A DNA stretch of 10,295 bases from Caulobacter sp. (GTDB lineage: Bacteria; Pseudomonadota; Alphaproteobacteria; Caulobacterales; Caulobacteraceae), in the NCBI GenBank assembly GCA_014378155.1, contig JACMOF010000580.1, positions 1-10,295 on the forward strand, in the 5' to 3' direction. This document shows, piece after piece, positions 1 through 7,614 of the stretch; the stretch's first letter is position 1; the number at the start of each line of letters is the position of its first letter. The position numbers and the translations under genes were made by a program. A model generated the notes under the pieces. The model did no database searches. It was not told where the DNA came from and saw only the letters and a program-made list of their open reading frames with translations.

Positions 1-491
1 CCTATGACGGACGGGGGCCGATCGTACTGGGGCTGCGATACGCCGTGGTGCGTACGGATCGATCAGTCGTCAGTCTTTATCTGGGCGCCGCCAAGGGCGG
101 AGTGGGGCGCAACGCCGGCTACGCCGCGCCGGGCAGGGGCGACACCGCCCTGGAAGCCCGGCTGTTGGCGGGGACGTCGCGCGACTGGCGCGGACGCCAC
201 GTGTTCGGAGACCTCCAGGTCGCGCGGCTCAAGCGGAGCGGCCTGGCCGATGAGACGCGCCTCGACGCAACCCTGGGCCTTCGTCCCGCAAAGTCCTGGC
301 TATTGCTGGCCCAGACCTATGCCGGCAAGGCGGACTCTCGACCCATCGGGTCGCGCTGGATCAAGAGCGAGTTATCGGTGGTTCGTGACCTGGGCGATTG
401 GAGCGTGCAGGCTGGGTGGCGGCAGACGCTAGCCGGTCGGGAGACTCCGGCCGATCGGGGTGTCGTCCTGGCGGTCTGGCGCAGGTTCTGA
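1..491 (+). CDS. C-terminal part of an unrecognised, probable outer-membrane beta-barrel protein (5' end outside window)
   Basis: The reading frame is open from position 3 to the TGA at 489-491 and enters from the left edge, so only about 162 C-terminal residues are visible; a GTG at 45 is not needed as a start. I do not recognise the family. The visible part alternates polar and hydrophobic residues in short strand-like stretches (LEARLLAG, VFGDLQVARL, LDATLGLRP, WLLLAQTYAG, IKSELSVV, VQAGWRQTLAG, GVVLAVWRRF) with turns rich in G, D and R. It ends in phenylalanine, as the final strand of outer-membrane barrels usually does. Both signs fit an outer-membrane barrel, but this is inference from pattern only, and the signal peptide would lie outside the window. 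A 118-nt gap separates it from the efflux adaptor, so co-transcription is possible but not shown. It does not resemble a TolC-type outer-membrane factor, whose C-terminus is largely helical. Confidence 0.6.
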   Translation, partial: YDGRGPIVLGLRYAVVRTDRSVVSLYLGAAKGGVGRNAGYAAPGRGDTALEARLLAGTSRDWRGRHVFGDLQVARLKRSGLADETRLDATLGLRPAKSWLLLAQTYAGKADSRPIGSRWIKSELSVVRDLGDWSVQAGWRQTLAGRETPADRGVVLAVWRRF

Positions 492-582
492 CTGTTTCAA
501 AACTGAGACATCCGGTCATCTGTGTGTCACTGGACGCGGGTTAGAGCAGGCGGCATATGAGCCACAGTGCACAAGCTAGGCC

Positions 583-587
583 GACTC
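583..587. promoter_or_regulatory. GANTC (CcrM-type methylation) site in the leader of the efflux operon
   Basis: The pentamer GACTC lies 23 nt upstream of the adaptor start. GANTC is the recognition sequence of the CcrM methyltransferase of alphaproteobacteria, and GcrA-type regulators act at methylated GANTC in promoters. The match is short and GANTC also occurs by chance inside genes of this window, so a regulatory role is only a possibility. I see no convincing -35/-10 pair in the 118-nt gap 492-609. Confidence 0.25.
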
Positions 588-609
588 TCCTCGGCGCCCG
601 GAGCTTTTC

Positions 610-1749
610 GTGATCCGCAGACACTTCTTTCTCGTCGCGGCGGTCGTCGCTGTTCTGCTGATGCTGCTGGTCGGGGGGCTCAAGCTGGCCTTCGGCGGCA
701 AGGCCCCCAACCAAGGCGGGCCCGGCGGCGGTGGGGGTGGCGGTCGCGCCATCGCCGTGTCGCAGATCACCGTCAAGCCGCGCGATTTCACCGACCGGGT
801 GGAAGTGCTGGGCGTGGCCAAGGGCCGCCAGTCGGTAACCATCACCTCCAACACCGCCGAACTGATCACCAACGTGCACTTCAGTGACGGCCAAGCTGTC
901 TCCAAGGGCCAGGTGCTGGTCGAACTGAAGGCCGACCAGGAGAACGCCGGCATCGCCGAGGCCCAGGCCCGCTACGCTCAAGCCGACCGCGAATACACGC
1001 GATGGAAGACCCTGGCCGACAAGGGGATCGCCCCACGCGCCACCGCCGAGCAATATCTGGCCGCCCGCGACACCGCCCGCGCGGCCGTCAGCTCGGCCAG
1101 CGCCCAAAAGCTGGACCGGGTAATCCGCGCGCCGTTCTCGGGCGTGGTGGGCATTTCCGACATCGCGCCGGGCGCCTTGATCAGCCCCGGAACGCCGATC
1201 GTCAGTCTGGACGACGTTTCGATGATCCGCGTCGATTTCTCGGTGCCCGACCGCTATCTGCCGATCCTGCGCAACGGCCTGATGATCACCGCCGCGCCGG
1301 ACGCCTTGCCGGGCGAGACCTTCACCGGCCGGATCGCCCAGATCGACACCCGCATCGACCCCGCGACCCGCGCCCTCAAGGCTCGGGCCGAATTTCCCAA
1401 TGCTGACGGGCGCTTGAAGCCTGGCATGCTGATCAAGGTCGGCATCGACCAAGGCCAGCACCAGGCCGTGGCCGTGCCGGAAGCCGCCATCCAGTTCGAG
1501 GGGACTCAGGCCTCGGTGTTCCTGATCGCCAAGGGCCCCAAGGGCCAGGTCGCTCGTCGCACCACGGTGCAGACCGGCCTGTCGTCCGATGGGTTTGTCG
1601 AGATCGTCTCGGGCCTGAAGGCTGGTGACAAGATCGTCGGCGACGGCCTGAACCGCGTGCAGGATGGCGCGCCGATCGGCGGCGGACAGCCGGGCGCGGG
1701 CAAGGATGACAAGGCCCAGGGCGGCCAGCCCGGCAAGAAGGCCGGCTGA
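610..1749 (+). CDS. RND efflux periplasmic adaptor subunit (membrane fusion protein, HlyD/AcrA type)
   Basis: This is a 379-residue adaptor linking an inner-membrane RND pump to an outer-membrane channel. An N-terminal membrane anchor spans about residues 8-28 after a short RR-containing cytoplasmic stub; there is no lipobox cysteine, so it is anchored by a helix. A glycine linker with seven consecutive Gly (39-45) leads into the periplasmic part. Beta-barrel/lipoyl halves flank a helical hairpin (about 105-165, Ala/Glu/Arg rich). The second lipoyl half shows the family signature RAPFSGVVG (173-181) followed by PGALISPGTPIVSL. The tail is Lys/Gly/Gln rich. The start is GTG: a TAG in frame at 577-579 leaves no other start between them, and GGAG at 600-603 sits 6 nt upstream. 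Its stop overlaps the permease start by one base (TGATG), so the two are translationally coupled. Substrate cannot be read from the sequence. Confidence in the family is high. Confidence 0.95.
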   Translation: MIRRHFFLVAAVVAVLLMLLVGGLKLAFGGKAPNQGGPGGGGGGGRAIAVSQITVKPRDFTDRVEVLGVAKGRQSVTITSNTAELITNVHFSDGQAVSKGQVLVELKADQENAGIAEAQARYAQADREYTRWKTLADKGIAPRATAEQYLAARDTARAAVSSASAQKLDRVIRAPFSGVVGISDIAPGALISPGTPIVSLDDVSMIRVDFSVPDRYLPILRNGLMITAAPDALPGETFTGRIAQIDTRIDPATRALKARAEFPNADGRLKPGMLIKVGIDQGQHQAVAVPEAAIQFEGTQASVFLIAKGPKGQVARRTTVQTGLSSDGFVEIVSGLKAGDKIVGDGLNRVQDGAPIGGGQPGAGKDDKAQGGQPGKKAG

Positions 1750-4700
1750 TGCTTTCCGACCTTTCCGTACGCCGCCCAGTCTTCGCGGCCGTCGTCGCGA
1801 TCATCCTGTGCGTGATCGGCCTGGCCGCGTTCAGCAGCCTGGCCATCCGTGAGCTGCCCAATGTCGACCCGCCGGTGGTGTCGATCTCGACCACCTATAC
1901 CGGCGCCTCGGCCGAGGTTATCGAGGAGCGCATCACCCAGGTGATCGAGCGCCAGGTGGCCGGCATCCAGGGCATCGACCGCGTCAACAGCTCCTCGCGC
2001 GACGGCCGCTCGCAGATCACCATCACCTTCACCCTGGATCGCGACCTCGACGCGGCCGCCAACGATGTGCGCGACGCCGTCAGTCGGGTGACCTCGAACC
2101 TGCCCGACCAGGCCGATCCGCCACAGATCGCCAAGGCCCAGGCCGACAGCTCGCCCATCGTCATCCTGAACCTGACCTCAAAGACCCTCTCGCCGCTGGA
2201 ATTGGCCGACTATGCCGACCGCTATCTGGTCGAGCGCCTGTCGACCGTGCCGGGCGTGGCCCAGGCCGGCTTGAACGGCCAGCTCTACGCCATGCGCATC
2301 TGGCTCGATCCCGACGCCATGGCGGCGCGCGGCGTGACGGTCGATGACGTCGAGGCCGCGCTGAACAGTCAGAACGTCGAATTGCCGGCAGGGGCGCTGG
2401 AGGGTGACTCCAAGGACTTCACCATCCGCGTCGCTCGCAGCTACTCCAAGCCCGAGGACTTCGTGAAGCTGCCCCTGCGTCCGGCCGACGCTGGCGGCTT
2501 CGTGATCCGCCTGGGCGACGTGGCGCGGGTGGAGGAGGGCTCCAACGAGCGCCGCAAGATCTTCCGCGGCAACGGCGTCAACCAGGTCGGCATCTTCCTG
2601 ACCCGCCAGTCCCAGGCCAATGACGTGGCCATCTCCAAGGTGGTCGACAAGGAACTGGTCGAGATCAACAAGACGCTGCCGATCGGCACCCAGCTGATCA
2701 AGGCGGACGACAATTCGATCTTCACCGCCGAGGCGATCCACGAGGTGTGGGTCACCATGGGCATTTCGATCGGCCTGGTGGCCCTGGTCAACCTGGTGTT
2801 CCTGGGCAGTTGGCGCTCGGCCCTGATCCCCTCGATCATCGCGCCGATCTGCATCCTCTCGACCTTCATCATCCTGGCGCCGCTGGGTTTCTCGCTGAAT
2901 CTGCTGACCCTGCTGGCCCTGGTGCTGGCCGTCGGCCTGGTGGTCGATGACGCGATCGTCGTGGTCGAAAACATCCAGCGGCGCGTGGACGAGGGCGAGC
3001 CGGCCAATGTCGCGGCCCTGCGCGGCACCCGGCAGGTGTTCTTCGCCGTGGTGGCCACCACCATCGTGCTGATCTCGGTGTTCGCGCCGCTGATGTTCCT
3101 GCCCGGCTATATCGGTCGGCTGTTCGTCGAGCTGGCCGTGGCCATCGCCGCCGCCGTGGCCTTCTCGGCCCTGCTGGCGCTGAGCCTGTCGCCGATGCTG
3201 GCCTCTAAGCTGCTGAAGCCCGCCTCGGGCGGCAGTTGGTTCAACCGCAAGGTCGACCACGCGATGGACCGGTTGAAGGACAGCTATCGCCATTCGCTGG
3301 AACGCCTGCTCGCCGCCCGCGCGGGCGCCATCGGGACGGGTGCCGTGGTGCTGGTCCTGGCCCTGGTGGCCGGCGGCCTGTTCGTCGCCCTGCCGCAGGA
3401 GCTGGTCCCCGCCGAGGATCGCGGCCGCGTCGATATCTCGATCAACGGGCCCGAGGGCGCGGGGTTCGACTACACGGTCAAGGCCGCCAACGCCGTCGAG
3501 AAGCAGCTCGAAAAGTACCGGGCCGACGGCGTCGCCGCACGGACCATCATCGCGGTGCCGCGTTTTGGCCAGAACCAGTTCAACACCGGCAATGGCGTGC
3601 TGGTGCTGAAGGGCTGGGGGGAGCGGAACAAGACCGCCGACCAGGTGGCCGCCGAGCTCAACAAGACCCTGAGCAAGATCACCGGCGTGCGCGCCGTGGC
3701 CAGTGTGCGCGGCGCCTTCCAGCGTGGCGGAGGCGGTGGCGGCGGCACCAATGTCGACCTGATCGCCACCGGCAACGACTATGTCGAGCTGGCCAACTGG
3801 CTGAAGCCGATCCTGGCTCAGGCCCAGGACAATCCGGGCCTGTCCCGTCCCCGCATCGACTATGAGCCCACCTCGCCGCGCCTGTCGGTGCAGATCGACC
3901 GCGACAAGGCCGCCAGCCTGGGCATCTCGGCCCAGTCGATCGGTCGGGCCCTGGAGACGATGTTCGGTTCGCGCCGGGCCACGACCTACATCAAGAACGG
4001 CCAGGAATACGACGTCATCCTGCAGTCCAGCCTCGAGCAGCGCCGCAGCCTGGCTGACCTGGACCGGCTGCAGGTGCGCACCCAGTCGGGCGCGCTGGTG
4101 CCGCTGTCGACCGTGGTCACCACCCAGCTGCGGGGCGACGCTCCGGACCGTCCACGCGTCGATCGCCTTCGCTCGGTGACCCTGACAGCGCAGCTGTCGC
4201 CCGGCTACACCGTCGGCGACGCGGTGAAATTCTTGCAGGACCAGGCCGCCGCCAATCCGAGCCCCGGCGTCAGCGTCAAGTGGGGCGGCCAGGCCAAGGA
4301 CTTCCTGGAAGCCTCCGGCGCCGTCGGTATCGCCTTTGGCCTGGCCCTGCTGCTGGTCTTCCTGGTGCTGGCCGCGCAGTTCGAAAGCTGGATCCACCCG
4401 GCCGTCATCATGCTGACCGTGCCCCTGGCCGTTCTGGGCGGGCTGTTTGGCCTGCTGATGACCGGTTCGACCATCAACACCTACAGCCAGATCGGCCTGA
4501 TCATCCTGGTCGGCATCGCCGCCAAGAACGGCATCCTGATCGTCGAGTTCGCCAACCAGCTGCGCGACGAAGGCCTGAAGGTGAAGGAGGCGGTGATCGA
4601 GCCCGCCGCTCTGCGCCTGCGGCCGATCATCATGACCCCGATCGCCACCGCCATGGGCGCCCTGCCGCTGATGCTGTGGACCGGGGCGGGGGCGGGCAGC

Positions 4701-4886
4701 CGAAAGACCATCGGGGCGGTGATCTTCACCGGCGCGATCTTCTCCACCCTGCTGACACTGTTCATCGTCCCGGTGTTCTACAACCTGCTGGCCCGCTTCA
4801 CGAAGTCTCCGGAGTGGACGTCGCGGCAGATCGAAGCGTATGAAGCCCGCGAGAAGAGCGGGGAGGGGCAAGCCTCACCCGTCTGA
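1749..4886 (+). CDS. RND multidrug efflux permease, HAE1 family (AcrB/MexB-like)
   Basis: The 1045-residue product is full length for HAE1 pumps (about 1030-1050) and would be a proton-driven trimer exporting amphiphilic compounds from the periplasm or outer leaflet. TM1 lies at about residues 9-30, TM2-TM6 at about 333-485, TM7 at about 525-548 and TM8-TM12 at about 857-1015, with two large periplasmic porter/docking domains between, as in AcrB. The proton-relay residues are present: the Asp pair D400/D401 in GLVVDDAIVVVEN (AcrB D407/D408) and K926 in GIAAKNGILIVEF (AcrB K940). The N-terminus MLSDLSVRRPVFA is typical. Odd point: a run of seven glycines (660-666) in the second porter region. 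It is preceded by the adaptor (1-nt overlap) and followed after 15 nt by the AceE-like gene. No outer-membrane factor gene or TetR repressor is adjacent, so substrate and inducer are unknown. Confidence 0.97.
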   Translation: MLSDLSVRRPVFAAVVAIILCVIGLAAFSSLAIRELPNVDPPVVSISTTYTGASAEVIEERITQVIERQVAGIQGIDRVNSSSRDGRSQITITFTLDRDLDAAANDVRDAVSRVTSNLPDQADPPQIAKAQADSSPIVILNLTSKTLSPLELADYADRYLVERLSTVPGVAQAGLNGQLYAMRIWLDPDAMAARGVTVDDVEAALNSQNVELPAGALEGDSKDFTIRVARSYSKPEDFVKLPLRPADAGGFVIRLGDVARVEEGSNERRKIFRGNGVNQVGIFLTRQSQANDVAISKVVDKELVEINKTLPIGTQLIKADDNSIFTAEAIHEVWVTMGISIGLVALVNLVFLGSWRSALIPSIIAPICILSTFIILAPLGFSLNLLTLLALVLAVGLVVDDAIVVVENIQRRVDEGEPANVAALRGTRQVFFAVVATTIVLISVFAPLMFLPGYIGRLFVELAVAIAAAVAFSALLALSLSPMLASKLLKPASGGSWFNRKVDHAMDRLKDSYRHSLERLLAARAGAIGTGAVVLVLALVAGGLFVALPQELVPAEDRGRVDISINGPEGAGFDYTVKAANAVEKQLEKYRADGVAARTIIAVPRFGQNQFNTGNGVLVLKGWGERNKTADQVAAELNKTLSKITGVRAVASVRGAFQRGGGGGGGTNVDLIATGNDYVELANWLKPILAQAQDNPGLSRPRIDYEPTSPRLSVQIDRDKAASLGISAQSIGRALETMFGSRRATTYIKNGQEYDVILQSSLEQRRSLADLDRLQVRTQSGALVPLSTVVTTQLRGDAPDRPRVDRLRSVTLTAQLSPGYTVGDAVKFLQDQAAANPSPGVSVKWGGQAKDFLEASGAVGIAFGLALLLVFLVLAAQFESWIHPAVIMLTVPLAVLGGLFGLLMTGSTINTYSQIGLIILVGIAAKNGILIVEFANQLRDEGLKVKEAVIEPAALRLRPIIMTPIATAMGALPLMLWTGAGAGSRKTIGAVIFTGAIFSTLLTLFIVPVFYNLLARFTKSPEWTSRQIEAYEAREKSGEGQASPV

Positions 4887-4897
4887 ACCGGGTGAGG
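4873..4897 (+). promoter_or_regulatory. Intercistronic hairpin over the permease stop and the next gene's Shine-Dalgarno
   Basis: CCTCACCC (4873-4880) pairs perfectly with GGGTGAGG (4890-4897); G4881-C4889 extends this to a 9-bp stem with a 7-nt loop. The permease TGA (4884-4886) is in the loop. The right arm contains the purine-rich GGTGAGG that should serve as ribosome binding site for the ATG at 4902. No U-tract follows, so it is not an intrinsic terminator. I infer that the stem hides the ribosome binding site until a ribosome finishing the permease opens it (translational coupling), or that it acts as an RNA-stability element. Confidence 0.6.
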
Positions 4898-4901
4898 AAG
4901 C

Positions 4902-7256
4902 ATGGCTGAAGCCGTATTAGCGGCGAAGCGGCAGGAGCTTGCGCTTCTGCGTCGCATCGAGGAACGCATTCTCTGGCTGGCCTCTTGGACCATCCACAAC
5001 GCCAACCACCTGCGCGAGAGCCGCGACGGCCTGAAGGTGGGCGGCCACCAGGCCTCCTGCGCCTCGATGACCACCCTGATGACCGCGCTCTACATGAAGG
5101 CGCTGCGGCCGCAGGATCGCGTGGCGGTCAAGCCGCATGCCAGCCCGGTGTTTCACGCCATCCAGCACCTGTTCGGCCGCCAGAGCCTGGACAAGCTGAA
5201 GGCGTTCCGCGCCCTGGGCGGGGCGCAGTCCTATCCCTCACGGACCAAGGACGTCGATGACGTGGATTTCTCCACCGGCTCGGTCGGCCTCGGCGTGGCC
5301 ATGACCGCCTTCGCCTCGCTGACCCAGGACTACCTGGCGGCGCGCGGGTCGGTGAAGCCCGAACGGATGGGCCGGATGATCTCGCTGCTGGGCGACGCCG
5401 AGCTGGACGAGGGCAATATCTACGAGGCCCTGATCGAGGCTTGCAAGCACGACATCCGCAACACCTGGTGGATCGTCGACTACAACCGCCAGAGCCTGGA
5501 CGCCACCACCAAGGACCGGATGTTCACCCGCTACGGCGACATCTTCGAGGCGGCCGGCTGGACGGTCGAGACGCTGAAATGGTCCAAGCGCCAGCGCGAG
5601 GCCTTCGCCAAGCCCGGCGGCGCTGCGCTGAAGACCTGGATCGAGACCGCCCCCAACGACCTCTATGCCGCCCTCAGCTACCAGGGCGGCGCGGCCTGGC
5701 GCGAGCGGTTGACCGCCGATCTGGCGGGCGAGGCCGAGACCCTGGCCTTGATCGCCGCCTACAAGGACCTCGACCTGGCCGAACTGATGACCGAGCTGGG
5801 CGGTCACTGCATGGAGACCATACTGGAGGCCTTCGAGCGGGCCAGTCAGGACGACGCCCCGCGCTTCTTCATCGCTTACACCGTCAAGGGCCTGCGCCTG
5901 CCGTTCCAGGGGCATAAGGACAATCACTCAGGCCTGATGACCGAGACCCAGATCTCGCAGCTGCGCGGCCGGCTAGGCGTGGTCGAGGGCGAGGAGTGGG
6001 ACGCGCTGTCGGGGCTATCGGCCGCCGAGCACACCGCCCTGAAGGGCCTGGTCGCCCGCGCGCCGTTTGCCGCCAATGTCGAGCGCAACCACGTCGCCCC
6101 GATCATCGCCACGCCGACAGCGGACGAGCTTCTTGTCCCTGTTCTGGGCGGCGGCGAGCAGTCGACCCAGGCGGCGTTCGGCAAGGTGATGTTCGAGATC
6201 TCGCGGCGCGACGACGAGTTCGCCGGGCGGGTGGTGACCACCTCCCCCGACGTCACGGTCTCGACCAATCTCGGCGGGTTCGTGAACCGCCGGGGCGTAT
6301 TCCAGCGCCGAGCGCATGAGGACGTCTTCAAGCGCCGGCGCATCCCCTCGGCCCAGGTGTGGTCCAAGGCCGAGACCGGCCAGCATGTCGAGTTGGGCAT
6401 CGCCGAGAACAACCTCTTCATCGCCCTGGCCGCCTTGGGCCTGACCGCGCCGCTGTTTGGCGAGCGGCTGTTCCCGGTCGGCACGCTATACGACCCGTTC
6501 ATCGCTCGGGGCTTGGACGCCTTGAACTACGCCTGTTACCAGGACGCCCGCTTCCTGCTGGTGGCCACGCCCTCGGGCCTGACCCTGGCCCCCGAAGGCG
6601 GCGCGCACCAGTCGATCACCTCGCCGCTGATCGGCATGGGCCAGCCGGGGCTCGACAGCTATGAGCCGGCCTTCGCCGACGAGACGGCGGTGCTGATGGC
6701 CCACGCCTTCGATCAGATCCAGGCCAAGGACGGGACCTCGACCTATCTGCGGCTCTCCACCCGGGTGATCAGCCAGCCCGAGCGGGCGGACGACGCCTGG
6801 CGCCAGGGCGTGATCGACGGCGCCTACTGGCTGCGGCCCCCCGCTCCCGGCGCGCGCCTGGCCATCGCCTATGCCGGGGCCCTGGCCCCCGAGGCCCTGG
6901 CGGCCTTCGAGGCGGTGCTGGAGGACGAGCCCGGCGCGGGCCTGCTGGCCATCACCTCGGCCGACGTGCTGCACCGCGACTGGACCGCCGCCGGCCGCTC
7001 GCGGTGGACCGACGGCGCGGCCCGCACCTCCACCATCGAGACCCTGCTGGGGCCGCTGGCGCGCGACGCGGGCCTGGTGACGGTGATCGATGGCGCGCCG
7101 TCCACGCTATCGTGGCTGGGTTCGGTGCGCGGCACGCGGCTGCGGGCCCTGGGTCTGGAAACTTTTGGCCAGTCGGGCGACCTGCAAGACCTCTACGCCA
7201 AGTACCGCCTCGACGCCGACGCCATCCTGGACGCCTGCGCGGACGTGATGATCTAG
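4902..7256 (+). CDS. Thiamine-diphosphate enzyme, homodimeric pyruvate dehydrogenase E1 (AceE)/transketolase superfamily
   Basis: The 784-residue product has the fused PP-then-Pyr layout of AceE and transketolase. The N-terminal half resembles AceE: GGH (H49) and KPHASP (H79) match E. coli AceE H106 and H142. The cofactor motif is GDAE (164-167) with N195 in VDYNRQSLD, giving Mg ligands D165 and N195 at the 30-residue spacing of AceE D230/N260; the usual GDG is GDA here. The catalytic glutamate is E502 in GIAENN (AceE E571), and H569 in GGAHQS matches H640. AceE correspondences are from memory. Compared with E. coli AceE (887 aa) the N-terminus is about 57 residues shorter, which removes the E2-docking segment, and the H407 loop position appears to be Gln (Q353). 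The substrate is probably a 2-oxo acid or a ketose, not resolved. The ATG follows GGTGAGG, which lies in a hairpin. Databases may label such proteins simply transketolase. Confidence 0.8.
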   Translation: MAEAVLAAKRQELALLRRIEERILWLASWTIHNANHLRESRDGLKVGGHQASCASMTTLMTALYMKALRPQDRVAVKPHASPVFHAIQHLFGRQSLDKLKAFRALGGAQSYPSRTKDVDDVDFSTGSVGLGVAMTAFASLTQDYLAARGSVKPERMGRMISLLGDAELDEGNIYEALIEACKHDIRNTWWIVDYNRQSLDATTKDRMFTRYGDIFEAAGWTVETLKWSKRQREAFAKPGGAALKTWIETAPNDLYAALSYQGGAAWRERLTADLAGEAETLALIAAYKDLDLAELMTELGGHCMETILEAFERASQDDAPRFFIAYTVKGLRLPFQGHKDNHSGLMTETQISQLRGRLGVVEGEEWDALSGLSAAEHTALKGLVARAPFAANVERNHVAPIIATPTADELLVPVLGGGEQSTQAAFGKVMFEISRRDDEFAGRVVTTSPDVTVSTNLGGFVNRRGVFQRRAHEDVFKRRRIPSAQVWSKAETGQHVELGIAENNLFIALAALGLTAPLFGERLFPVGTLYDPFIARGLDALNYACYQDARFLLVATPSGLTLAPEGGAHQSITSPLIGMGQPGLDSYEPAFADETAVLMAHAFDQIQAKDGTSTYLRLSTRVISQPERADDAWRQGVIDGAYWLRPPAPGARLAIAYAGALAPEALAAFEAVLEDEPGAGLLAITSADVLHRDWTAAGRSRWTDGAARTSTIETLLGPLARDAGLVTVIDGAPSTLSWLGSVRGTRLRALGLETFGQSGDLQDLYAKYRLDADAILDACADVMI

Positions 7257-7609
7257 CGCCGCTCGTCCCCTAGCTCGACCGCCTGGATCAGGTCTTCCAA
7301 CACCGTGTAGGTCGCGGTGACCCGGGTGTCGGACCACAGGTGGCCCGAGTGGTCGTGGATGGACACCTGCAGCTCGGTGCTCAGGCGGCCGTCGGGCAGG
7401 TCCGTCACCGTCAGCAGATCGACGGCGGGGGCCATGGTCTCGAACAGGCGCTGGTAGAAGGCCCGCACGGCGGCCGGCCCCACCAGCTCGCCTCCGTCCA
7501 GATAGTCGAGGAAACGAACGTCGGGATGAAACAGCCTCATCAACCCGTCGAGATCGCGGCGATCCAGGGCGTCGTGCAGGCGGACGATCAGGGTGTTCGC
7601 TTCGCTCAT
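7253..7609 (-). CDS. SnoaL/NTF2-like small protein (second of a tandem pair)
   Basis: The 118-residue product has the look of the SnoaL/NTF2-like alpha+beta barrel fold: an N-terminal helix ending in LDRRDLDGLMRLFHPDVRFLD, where a catalytic-domain-like DxxxLxxLFHPDV pattern is typical, then GPAAVRAFYQRLF, and strands near the C-terminus with LWSDT (91-95). Family members include ketosteroid-isomerase-like enzymes, polyketide cyclases and many proteins of unknown role; no specific reaction can be assigned. I chose the ATG at 7609: the upstream open frame to 7702 overlaps the neighbouring gene and is low-complexity Arg/His sequence. The start lies 5 nt beyond the stop of the paralogue, with AGGA about 10 nt upstream. 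The TAG stop is shared with the convergent AceE-like gene through the palindrome CTAG, leaving no terminator between them. Confidence 0.8.
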   Translation of the reverse strand: MSEANTLIVRLHDALDRRDLDGLMRLFHPDVRFLDYLDGGELVGPAAVRAFYQRLFETMAPAVDLLTVTDLPDGRLSTELQVSIHDHSGHLWSDTRVTATYTVLEDLIQAVELGDERR

Positions 7610-7614
7610 GGTCG

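Noticed and set aside
541..1461. Reverse-strand open frame (306 codons) opposite the adaptor
   Set aside because: Low-complexity Gly/Asp/Gln/Arg composition and full overlap with a clear adaptor gene; typical antisense shadow in high-GC DNA.
2178..4871. Very long reverse-strand open frame (897 codons) opposite the RND permease
   Set aside because: It mirrors the codon pattern of the GC-rich permease, is rich in Gln, Asp, Arg and His with no domain, and the forward frame is unmistakably an RND pump.
4902..7256. Classical transketolase of the pentose phosphate pathway
   Set aside because: The N-terminal GGH and PHASP context, length of 784 and spacing of Mg ligands fit AceE-type E1 better than the roughly 660-residue transketolase.
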